This document shows positions 1 through 9,900 of a stretch of 41,923 nucleotides of DNA, piece after piece (within the stretch, counting starts at the first letter, position 1; each line of letters starts with the position of its first letter). The position numbers and the translations under genes are program-made. Below the pieces are notes generated by a model, which did not search any database, was not told the DNA's origin, and saw only the letters and a list, made by a program, of their open reading frames with translations. Origin of the DNA: Parachlorella kessleri. Lineage: Eukaryota > Chlorophyta > Trebouxiophyceae > Chlorellales > Chlorellaceae. The stretch is from positions 1 to 41,923 of the forward strand of contig BBXU01002122.1 of NCBI GenBank assembly GCA_001598975.1, read 5' to 3'.

Positions 1-73
1 CCCATTCTCTGCAGTACCCGCCCTCTGCGGTACCCACCCTCTGCAGTACCTAACCTCGGCGGTACCCACCCTC
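1..73. repeat. Short donor-site repeats beside a NUP85 exon
   Basis: Just past the donor of the NUP85 exon that ends at 70, the intron repeats a unit that on the minus strand reads GAGGGTGGGTACCGC. Further imperfect copies follow towards the window edge, separated by GCAGTACC-like words. Each copy repeats the exon end plus the GT donor. The array continues to the left edge, so its full size is unknown. Confidence 0.6.
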
Positions 74-3000
74 AGCTAGCCGGTCCAGCCCGTGCCGCCG
101 GCACACAGCGATGCCCTTGGCAGCCAGGCGGGGGTCCGAGGCGGTCAGGGGCAGCGCGCCCAGCAGGCTCTCCAGCGCAGCGCGGCCGTGCACAGGGCAC
201 CAGGCCAGGTAGGCGGCCGCCACCTGTGGCCACGCGGAGGGGCATGGGGGAAGTCTTACGGGTGCCAGGCTGGTTGCTGCTTGCCTGGGCACGGACAGGT
301 AGCATTCAAGGGGGACCGACCACCGCAGGCATCTCCGCTCCTGCCAGGTTGCACCCAGGCAGTGGGGGCGGGGACTGGCCTAGAGGGGGACTTGTGCTAG
401 AATAGCGCTAGAGAACGGCTGGCCCGGTAGCGAGCCTGACACTAGCATGGGTTTTGCGCTTGTCCACCTGCCAGGGCCATCAGAGCCACAACGAGCTTGA
501 CAGCACAGGTAGATAAAGGTAGGAAGGGAGGATCCGAACTGAGCATGTATGACCGGGGTTGAGCCAGCCGCAATGCCACAGCAGGGCCAGGCATGATGCC
601 GTCCAACCCACCGACTTGCCATGTGGCAGCCTGGGCCATGCTAGCAAGAGCTAGCTTGACAGCACAGACACCCAAACATAGTGGTATGCTCCTCAGTAAG
701 ACCAACCCACCTGCCAGGGGGCCGCCTGGGGCATGCTAGTTGTGAATGGTTAGCTTAACAGCACAAATGAGCACATGTAGAGGGAGGCTCCTCCATTTCA
801 GACCCACCCACCTGCCAGCTGGCCGCCTGGGGCATGCAAGCAACGGTAACTGACAGCATAAGTGAGAGGAGGTGAAGGGGTCCTCCACTCCTTCAGAACC
901 AGCGTTTAACTCTTACCCCACCTGCCAGCTGGCCGCCTGGGGCATGCAAGCAACGGTTAAGTGGACAGCTTAAGTGAGCAGAGGCAGTCAAGTCCTGATC
1001 CATAGTAGACCCCACTCCTTTTAGATTCACCTGCCAGCTGGCCGCCTGGGCCATGAGCGCGGCTGCGTAATCCAGGGTGTAAAACTCCACCTGGTCGCCC
1101 CCCAGGTGCGCCAGCTCGCGCCCCAGCACGCTGGCGCCTGCGAGGGACAGGATGAATAAAGTGATTGCCAACCCACTCCTGCTAGCATGTGCACGTAGCT
1201 CCTCTAGTGGCCGCCCCCCAGTCCCGCCAGCTCATGCTCCAGCACGCTGGAGCCTGCTACACAATGTCGTAAGTAAGATCACAAGTTACTACACGGGGTG
1301 CAACACGCTGCCTTTATACTCCGCTGTTGGTGCAAGGGGAGGGCGGGTCAGCAGGGCGGTCGTCAACCCCCTCCGGCTAGCTTGTGCATAGAGAGCTCCC
1401 CTACTGGTCATCAACCACGGTGCGGTCCAACGAAGGCTAGAACTGAAGGCTGAGCATGCATGCCTGGTCCCTGCCACAGTAGTGGTGCGGTAAAGGTGCC
1501 CTGCTGCCAGGAGCAGTGACAGCTGCGCGCCATCTGGAGACACGCGCACAACCATTGAAAGATACAACACCTAAAAACACGGGCAGGATCACTGCCACAA
1601 CCACACCTTGGTGCACGAACACGACCACTGCCACAGTCACATATTGGAGCACGGGCGATAAGCATTGAAAGAAACACACCTTGAAGCACGGGCATGGTCA
1701 CTGCAACAACCACAGCACAGAAAGCTGCATGCCCAGCATCAGATGCTCACCGTGGGGTGGGCTGCCAGCAGCGGCGGCCACTGCCACAAACACAGCACAG
1801 AGAGCTGCATGCCTAGCATCAGGTGCTCACCCATGGGGTGGGCTGCCAGCAGCAGCGGCGCGTGCGCCATGAACCAGTCGGAGCAGGGGAAGCCGCTGCA
1901 GGCGCGCACCACCGTCTGCGGGAAAGGGGCTTGCAGTTTGGGTGAGGCCACTACCAAGGAACAGCCATTGGTAAAGTAACAAGAGCCAAGGCCGATTAAC
2001 AGCCTTTGATACAGTAACTCAACTCCACAACCAAACACCGACGCCTCCCCACAACCCCACACATGGAAATGCTCATATGTCCCGCCGCCAAGGGCTCCAA
2101 TTCCATTGCAGGCCTAAACCTGGAATCAACCGGAGGCACGCTAATACAGGCAATACAGGCACGCCTGAGCGCCTCCTCCTGGCACACACATGCATGTCAG
2201 CCCCCCTAGCCTTGGATGCTGGCAGTTACTCATGCACACGCCCCATCGCGCGCCCGCCACCCTCATTATCACATGTGCAAACACTGTCAGCTCAATTGAC
2301 CCCCGGCATCGCTGCAGTGGCTGCAGTAGCAACCCCAGCAAGACATAGCCACCAGAGCAGCTAAAGCAGGCACCAGTGGCCTGCTGCCAGGCCCGGCCTT
2401 ATACTTGTACTTGTACCTTTCTGCAATGATTTCTTGAGTTGTTGGAGTTGCTCCCTACCTGGACGTCGCTGTCTTTATTCTTGTTCTTATTCTTATCTTC
2501 GTTGGAGTTGCTCCCTACCCGTCTATTATTGTTACTATTATTATTATTGCTGTTGTTGAAGCTGCTCCCTACCTGGGCATCGCTGTCACAGCAGGCCTCC
2601 AGCAGCACGGCCAGCAGCTGGGAGAAGTCGTCGGCCCGCCCTTCCCCCGCCGCTGAGTAGCACCGCTGCACCAGCTGCTTCAGTTCCGCCTGCATTAGCT
2701 CACAACAAGATCCAGCATTGCGGGGCAGGCACGTTCATGTGTGGTACTAACAATATACGGTGGCTAGTGCTGCCCAGCTGTCATGGCTAACTAGCTGGCA
2801 TGAAGAAGTGTTCCCTCGACCACCAACAAGGGGATAACCTTTGCACTCCTGCCATCTGTTGCCAAGGTTACCAAACAGTGTTTCTATTTCACATCGGGGG
2901 GGCGACGGCGGTGATGGGCACAGCCATGCGGGAGCGTGGCAGACCAGCAATTGAGGGCAATCCAAAGCCTAATGTGAGCTACAGTGGCGGTTGGCCCTTG

Positions 3001-6000
3001 GCGGGCCAACGACACTTCGGGGCTTGGGAATGCTCAACAAGACTAGCCTAAGCAGGATCAAATAGCAGCAGCTGTTGACACACCTGTGGCTTGACCGAGG
3101 GGTACATGTGCAGCAGCTGGGCCACAAGCAGCTCCACCCACCCCTGCACAGTTTAGTAGGCAGTTGGGGGGACACGAGATTGACAGCCAGCACAAGGACT
3201 GCCTAACAGTGGAGGAGCGACCAATTCCAGCTTAGTCAAATCCAGTCAATGAGGCAGGCTTCATGAGGGTCGGTCTGTTGGCACATGCAAAGAAATAAAG
3301 ATGCGGGGAGGGGCCACCTCCACCAGCATGCTGAGCTGGCATGCTGAGGCCGCTCACCTTGACCGCAGCGCTGATGGCCGACTCATCCCCTGCCAGGATG
3401 GACAGCGCTGCCCGCAGGCCTTCGCCCGTCTCCGGGGCCACGCGAGAGCACTGCTGCCACAGCGCAGCGTCCCGCAGCACGGCCAGGGCCTCCCCCTGCC
3501 AGGTCCGCCTACGAGAACCTCGGGATGACGGAGGCATGAGTCAATGCCTTAGAAATATATAATACATGCCAGGAACCAACACCGACGCGAGGAAAGGCTG
3601 CCTGGGGGTAGGGAGGGGGAGGGGTGCACATGTACCGGTCAGTGATGTCTACCAGGGACTTGAAAGTCTCCAGCAGCACAAATGGGGTGGTGCCAAAGAC
3701 CAGTCAGCCCAGCCCTGCCTGGGCCTCTCCCCTGGGTGGGCGGCACAGCTGAGGGCCATCACATACGGGGTCATATAAGTAACTGGCCGCATGGCGAGGC
3801 GGGGCGGCATGCCTGCAGCTGGGCTGCTTGCTTGGGGGGACCTTGGCTTGGCTGGCCAGAAATACTAGAAGTGGGCCCCGTCCGGCGCTGAAGGCTACGC
3901 CTTCCGACTGAGGCCGGCACCGGCACCATACAGCCCTGCGCTCCTCCCCTGCCTCCCGCTCCCTAGCACTAGCCTCTGAGAGAGCACCACATATGAAGGT
4001 GGTGCAGCCCCTCAAGTTCCTGGTTACTCCATACCGTATATGGCGTCCCTGCCACCCCACCCGCAAGTCACGAACTCCGCCCCACCTTCAGACCATGAGA
4101 TTCCTGCACCTGTAGGCCATCGATCCGCCCCACCTACAAGCTACAATGTTTTCCCCGGCCTGCAGGCCATGAAACGCCCCCACCTGTGGGCCATGACATC
4201 CCCCCCACCTGTAGGCCTTGACATCCGCCCCACCTCCCTTGCTTTCTACTTGATTAGCTTTTGCTACATTGGTTTCCCCACCTGCAGGCCTTGACATCCC
4301 CCCCCCCGCCCCCACCTGTAGGCGATGAACTCCGATAGCGAGGTGAACTCCCTGCCCTCTCCCACGGCGGTGGCGCTGCCTGCTGTGCCCGCTATGCTCG
4401 TCTCCATGGCGGGCATGCGCCGCAGCAGCAGGGTTGCAGCTTCCAAGGCCGCCACCTGGAGCCGCAAAACACTTGCCTTGGCATTTGACCTCCGCACGCT
4501 TGTGTGGCAGCACATCAAGCCAAGCTGCCTCTAGACTGATTTAGGTCAGTGCCCCAAGCTATGCTTCGCAGGGGCTCCCTCACAGACCGCCACGCCGCCC
4601 AACGCGGACCAATCAACAGCATGCCATGCTGCCGCTCTTGTCGCCCCAGCTGCAGCGCCCGCACACTCCAGTTGCCCTCCCTGGTCACCTGTGCCGCAGT
4701 GCCTGGGTCTCCATCGGCGGTGTTGCTGATGTCTCCCTCCCACCTCAGCCAGGCTGAGTGGAGGCCCAGAAGGTCTATGGCCTCGGCAACCCACCCCAGG
4801 CACACCAGCCGCTGCACACAGCAGCAAACTTTAAGGCTTTCGCAAGCTGCGGCCCGTCCGAGTGGGGGTTAGGAAGGTACCTAGGGTTACCTGGAGCTGT
4901 GGGTCAGCCGGGGCTGGCTACTCGCGGCTTAAAGTCGCAACTCTCTCCTTGGTGACCACATGCCAAGGACGATCTGGTAGCTTCTCAACCGAACAAGTGA
5001 AATGCCCAGAATAGCTGCTGCTGCTACTTGACCCAGCACCCCAGCCAGTAAACTTCTAAGAAGCGTGTTCAGTTCCCTCTTGCGGCCCCCAGGCAGCACC
5101 GCCTCCCCTCAGCTCACAGCTCACCCATAAACGCCAGACCAACCAAGCACTTTTCCAACCTCTAAACCCTCCGGACCTGCCTCCCAGGAACTCTCCTCAC
5201 CGCCTCACACATCCTTCGTTAGCTGTGAACCCTCCCAACGAGACATCCAAGAACCCCTCACCGCCCCACACAACCCAGGAGCCACGCACCTGCAGGCAGG
5301 GCCAGTACCCCGGGTGCGCCTCCGGCAGCGCCGCTTCCCTCAGCTCCCCCACCAGCGCCGGCGGCAGCGGGTGGCCGGCTGCCCTGCACCCCGCCGCCAC
5401 CACGGCCGCGTTGGTGCGCAGCCAGCGTGCCAGGTCGTGCGCGACTAGGCCCTGCTGCGCCTGCTGCGCTTGGAGGAAGAACAGGGCCAGCAGGTCCCAC
5501 AGCGCCCGCTCTTGGAGGGCAACTGCTTCATCGCCGCTGGCGTCACAAGCTCTACATGCATCCACCAGTGTTGATGTAAGCCTTAATGACCAGCCCAGTG
5601 GTGGTATCACTTCATGTTGGGATTCCTTGGCATAAGCATATTAGCAAGCACAGCGTCAACCGCCTTGACAGCCAGAGGGTCAGGAAGAAAGACGAGTGAC
5701 TGATGGGATTTGTTATAGGGATTTGCTATTTTTGGGTCCAAGCGATAGCATGGTCTGTCACTGGTAGAGAAGAGATGGCAAGGCAGCATGACACGGAGCT
5801 TGAGTCTGGCGCCACCAGTAGGCACCCAGTCGCCTGGCTTAGTTGGGGAACAAGACGGCGATTTCACGACTGCAACTTGCCTGCCCGGCTCGGACGCCAA
5901 TACTGCCCCCAGCGTGCGCCAGTAGTCTGCCAAGTGTGCCCAACCTTCAGGCGAGCCAGCAGCCCACGGCCGGTGCGCGTCACCGCTGCCGCCGCCGCGT

Positions 6001-6404
6001 TGCTGCTGCTGCTGCTGCTGGAGCTCGGAGTACTTGCCCAGGCTGTCATAGGCCACCCGGCGTTGGCCGGGGCTCAGGCGGCCCCTGCAGAAGAGTGAGT
6101 GAGAACTAACCAACAACGCGAACATAGAGCTCTAAGAATAGCTAAGTCACATAGAAAGACGGCACCAACTGCCGGCTACTTTCCGCCCTGCAGTGCCGCA
6201 CGTGAGCTTGGCAATATAAAAGGCCACTCTTCTCGTGCCAGTGCCAGTGTGTTTGCCGAGAACAACTGGAGGGCTAGCTAAAGGAGTGGAGTCAAGCAAA
6301 ACTCAAGCAAGCCCCAGAGCATACTTGCATCCAGCCGTCCGGGTACGGTTCACTCTCAGTTCGCACTACCTGCCACCGTCAACCAAAATTGTACAAACCA
6401 TCAT
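1..6404 (-). CDS. NUP85: Nucleoporin Nup85, 3' end beyond the left edge
   Basis: Nup85 is a scaffold subunit of the Y-shaped Nup107-160 complex of the nuclear pore. Eleven minus-strand exons join with matching phases: 6404-6370, 6084-5881, 5551-5290, 4811-4689, 4455-4316, 3508-3358, 3143-3084, 2689-2573, 1915-1831, 1137-1031 and 223-70, giving 479 codons before the edge. Family blocks appear in the expected order: CLGWVAEAIDLLGLHS, LLLRRMPAM, GDE followed by WVELLVAQLLHMYPSVKP, SDWFMAHAPLLL, FYTLDYAAALM and YLAWCPVHGRAALE. Animal Nup85 proteins, as I know them, have equivalent blocks in the same order. The C-terminal part is missing because of the window edge. Exon 6084-5881 encodes a seven-glutamine run and ends in a GC donor (CAG, then GCAAGT). 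The 35-base first exon (MMVCTILVDGG) fits in phase but is the least certain part; known homologues have a longer N terminus, so upstream exons may be missing. Five of its introns carry copies of exon edges. Confidence 0.9.
465..1054 (-). repeat. Six-copy minisatellite built on a NUP85 exon end
   Basis: The genuine end of the NUP85 exon at 1031 (minus-strand reading ATGGCCCAGGCGGCCAGCTG then GCAG and GTGAAT) is followed in the intron by five further copies. The plus-strand word CACCTGCC or its variant starts near 1028 (true), 919, 809, 710, 609 and 465, so the spacing is about 99-110 bases apart from one larger gap. Each unit holds about 25 bases of exon end, the donor, and about 70 bases of intron containing GCTTGACAGCACA-like sequence. 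Copies at 919 and 809 are nearly identical to the true edge; those further away are more diverged. Confidence 0.85.
1204..1256 (-). repeat. Acceptor-side copy of a NUP85 exon start
   Basis: The intron upstream (in minus orientation) of exon 1137-1031 holds a diverged copy of the exon's first 45 or so bases, including AG and the sequence for a GASVLGRELAHLGG-like peptide. The copy lies 116 bases from the original (AGCACG at 1241 against 1125) and stays open, reading roughly GSSVLEHELAGLGGG. Confidence 0.7.
1711..1870 (-). repeat. 80-base tandem duplication spanning a NUP85 donor site
   Basis: Two head-to-tail 80-base units run from 1711 to 1790 and from 1791 to 1870. They start with CACAGCACAG and include GCTGCATGCC, GCATCAG, TGCTCAC and GGGTGGGCTGCCAGCAGC. 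The unit at 1791 contains the true end of exon 1915-1831 (AHAPLLLAAHPM, then GTGAGC). The other unit is a copy with its own GTGAGC, 80-90 bases downstream in the intron. Confidence 0.85.
2441..2590 (-). repeat. Repeated exon-end and donor segments with simple-sequence spacers
   Basis: The word GGAGTTGCTCCCTACC occurs at about 2444 and 2504, and a variant at 2557 belongs to the true donor of exon 2689-2573 (minus reading GATGCCCAG then GTAGGGAGC). The outermost copy also repeats the exon end (GACGTCCAG then GTAGGGAGC). The spacers are TTATTC-type and TATTAT-type simple repeats, which suggests replication slippage. Confidence 0.75.
4082..4330 (-). repeat. Eight-copy array of short donor-site units in NUP85
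   Basis: The plus-strand motif CCCACCTGTAGGCCATGA and variants occur near 4082, 4113, 4132, 4160, 4179, 4207, 4279 and 4312. The last is the true exon end and donor of exon 4455-4316 (minus reading ATCGCCTACAG then GTGGGG). The others each present a CTGCAG or CTACAG followed by a GT-rich donor-like word in the downstream intron. Copies are about 20-30 bases apart with one larger gap. Confidence 0.8.
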
Positions 6405-6906
6405 CGGACCCACCACTGCACGCAGCTGGCGGTGGATTCCTGAGATGTCGTTGCTGGCAGCAAGTCAACGATAAAGAGCTCATTTCCCAAGCCCCAGCTA
6501 AAGTGTAAGCGACCCCCTGCACATGGGACCTCACTCACAACTGGGACCTCCCCGTCCATGTCACGGGCTTACAATACAAGGGATTGGTGATCGGATCATG
6601 TGTTTAGCACATGGTTTAGCATGGAGCTCCAGAGTTTAGACACTGTTGATGGCGGGAGCGCTAGGACTCCCTCGACACTGGAAAAAAGAGGTGTTGCGAG
6701 CAATTTAGCAAGGCTCGCAGAACGTAGAACTGTGGCGCATTAATTCATAGATTTGATGGTGTAAAAGACTATGATCGCTTGTGATACCTGAAGTTCGCCA
6801 TCACTGCCTGACTAGGAGTTGCTGTCTCGAATAAGCCGTACTATGCTCTAGAATACGGCTTCCTTTGGCCAGTGCAGCAGGGCCTTTTGGCACCAAGCAC
6901 GCAACC
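6405..6906. promoter_or_regulatory. Divergent NUP85/SAC3 intergenic region
   Basis: These 502 bases separate the proposed NUP85 start codon from the SAC3 start codon. The region must hold both 5' untranslated regions and probably a shared promoter. I see no convincing TATA box next to either start; a TATAAAAG word at 6215-6222 lies inside the proposed first NUP85 intron. If NUP85 has further upstream exons, the true promoter is shorter. I see no other gene in it. Confidence 0.5.
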
Positions 6907-9900
6907 ATGCAAGGCTTCACCTTTGGCCAAGCAGGTAAGTATGGGGCTGGCTGAGCTATGTGCAGAGCGAAGGCATTGGTGCGTTCATGCCTCGGCCATA
7001 TAAACAGCAATACAAGGGAACGTGCTGTCAACCTTTCCTTGCTCCTCACCACCCTCTCCCGGCAGTCCAACAGCAGCCGGCTGGGGCACCAGCGCCTGGC
7101 TTCGCTCAACAGCAGACCCCTCAATTCGGTGGCCCTGCTGCAGCACCAGCCTTCGGGATGTTCAGTGGTGCTTCACCACCGCCCCAGCCGGGAGCGCAGC
7201 AGCCTGCCGGGTTTAGCTTTGGCCAGGGACCCGCAGCACAAGCAGCAGAGGCACAGTCGCCAGCCGGCGGGTTTGGCGGCTTTGCCCAGCCCTCACAGTC
7301 TTCGCAGCCTACCTCCTTGTTCGCATTTGGTGCCAGCCAGCCACCACAAGCCCAGCAGCAGCAGCAGCAGCAGCAGCCGGGGCCCTTTGGGGTGCCTGCC
7401 CAGGCCGCTGCTCAGCCACAGGGCGGCTTTGCTGCCTTCAGCCAGCCGGCAGGGGGTGCACCACCCCCATTTGGCGTCTCACAGCAGCCCCAGCAACAGG
7501 CTCCTCTTGGGGGCGCTCAGCAGGCCCAGCAATCGTTCCCACCAGCAGGCCCCAGTGCCTTCGGGGCAGGCTTTGCCCCACAAGCGGCGGCCCAGCCCAG
7601 CCAGCCAGCCATTGTGGGGTTTGGGGCTATGCCACCGGCCGCTACGGCACCTGCTAATTTTGCTGGAGCACCGGCCCCGCCAGCCCAGCCCGGCACATCC
7701 CTCTTCAGCTTTGGACAGGCAGCAGGCTTGGGACAGCCGACGGCACCTACGACTGCCGCAACCCCTGTTTCTCTCTTTGATCCGCCGGCCACAACAGCGG
7801 CAACTCCGAGTGCCGCCTTTGGCTTTGGCACTGGGGCCCAGCAGCAGGTGCCGGCATTCCTGGGAGGGCAACAACCAGCAGGGGCAGCAAGGCCAGCCTT
7901 TGGTTCAGCGGCACCCAAGTTTGACTTTGGCGCATCGGCCAAGCGCAAGGAGCATCAGCAGCAGCAGGGGCCTCCTGCGTCGGGCAATGCCTCGTCAGGT
8001 GGTGCAGGGCAGGTGCGAGGCTGGGTAGCCAGGGTCCTTGTATTATGTCGTTGCCTTCTTGGCTGGAAGAAGGCCAAGGGTGGTGGCTGGTGTGCTCGAG
8101 TATGGGTGTGTGTGTTGTGTGTGTTTTCCTGGCAAACGGCCGTGTTTTTGAATCTGCTATCAGTGCCTTTGTGCCATCCCTCACTGCCACATCACTGAGC
8201 CCTTTTCCCCTCCCGTCCCTTGCGGCCCCCTCGGCCGCTGCTGCCCATCGCCCCTGTCTGCAGGGGGGAGAGGAGGATGGTGCTATGCCTGACTTGGAAG
8301 CCGAGAAGCAGAGGGCCCTGGCCAGCATGCCTAAGTTTGGGGGCAGCAGCGGGGGAGGGATGAAGGCGGGGGCTTCTGGAGGCGTTGCGGCGCTGCTCAG
8401 CCGTGCTGGGGGCACCGCAGCAAGGCCAAGGGGCAGGTCAGTGTGGCCGCGTCCGGCGAAGGTTGGTTGGCGTGGGGGAGGTTGTGGACTTCTATTGGGC
8501 AGCGGCGGAAGTGTGGGCTTCTGGTGCAAGCCATGCAGTTCTCCGCAGCGTCCCTTATCCTCAGCTTAGGACCCAGCTTTGCGTGCAAGCTGCGTGGCCA
8601 CCTGTAAGCTATAATGGCATTTCTGCACATGGTTCGTTGACTCTCTTGGGCTGGCGCCCACCCACACCACAGGTCTCCCTCACCGGCCCCAAGCTCCCAG
8701 AAGGACGTGGATGCCGAGGAGCAGGCACGCCGCGCCCAGCGCGCAGCGCGCTTCAATGCCGCCGCAGCACTCGCAGCAGGCACAGCAGGCGGCGGCGGCG
8801 CGGAGGCTCCCTCCCCTGCTGCCTTGCTCGCCTCTGTGGTTGCTGGCAGTGCCGGTTATCCATCTAGTAGTAAAGGGGGGAGGGGAGCCTCTGGTACCGG
8901 CGCCATGCGAAGGGTACCGTCCAGCCTGACAGCCAACCTGGCGGTACAGGGGGCTGGGGGAGGCTTTGACGAGGGCGATGCCATGGGTGCTGACGAGGAT
9001 GAAGGTGGGTTGCCGCTGGCGTGAGAGCATGTAGTCCAGTTCTGGCTGGGCTATGGCGGACGCTGATTCAAAACCATCATCCTGACCACAGAGGCCTAGG
9101 GCGGGCGGTGCCTTTTGGCTGGCACTTAGCCCATGATCGCCAAAGTGCTGTGTCTCTGCCGAGGCTAGGTTAGCAGGGATGGTTGGTGCGGCAGGACTCG
9201 AGCGACCCGCATCAGAAGCACACAGAGTGCGGAGGAGGAAGAGTGCAAAAACAGGAGAGAGGCAACGGGCATTTCCTTTCCCGGCTGCAGAGGGGGCGGG
9301 CAGCCATAGGAGTGCGATTGTGGGGACCTGCGAGGACATGTGTCCTGAAGAGGAGAGGAACCGGAGGCAGGGTATGAACGACCTGCAGGTGGGTCACCTG
9401 CGTAGATGTAAGTGCAGTCATAGTCCTTGCAAGGGTGCCGCCGTGCCAATAGAAAGTGAAGTTAAAGTCCGTTTAAGGGTGCCGCCATGCCACCGTTACC
9501 ATGCGTCCCAGACCTTGTTCTGCTAGGGGGGGGTGCCGTACTGGCAGCAGGGCATGAACGACCAGCAGGTGGGTGAACACAAGAAGTATTACCAAGGGTG
9601 CCACTGCTGAGCTACTTCTGTGGGCATGTTCTGTTTACTGGGGGGGGGGGGGGAGGATGCTGCACAGGCGCCACGGCATGATCAACCCTCCGGTGGGGGT
9701 GGTGCTTGTGTCACGCAGTACCATAGCTTGAATTGCAAGGCAACAGCTGCCTCCCTTGACGTCTGTCTGCCCCCACACTCTTAAGTGTACACCATGTCCT
9801 TCCTACCTTGCTTCCAGATATTCGAGCGGGACCCCCAGGCCCCCTCCACCACCAACGCCTCGCTGGCAGTCAAGCGCTTTGCACGCACCGTGGACGACCC

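Noticed and set aside
4082..4330. Evenly repeated short units resembling a CRISPR-like or transposon terminal array
   Set aside because: The units match the adjoining NUP85 exon end and donor, the spacers are short and uneven, and the genome is eukaryotic.
5607..5880. Extending the second NUP85 exon through to 5607
   Set aside because: The frame is open, but the family sequence ends at 5881 and a phase-matched GC donor joins to exon 5551-5290.
6215..6222. TATAAAAG as the SAC3 TATA box
   Set aside because: It is about 690 bases upstream of the SAC3 start and inside the proposed NUP85 first intron; too distant without transcript data.
6958..8028. 356-codon plus-strand open frame in another frame of the FG region
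   Set aside because: It is a shadow of the FG-repeat exon; the frame with FG and GFG motifs joins in phase to the Sac3 domain.
7747..8529. 260-codon minus-strand open frame
   Set aside because: It is antisense to the FG-coding exon and an intron of SAC3, with no recognisable domain.
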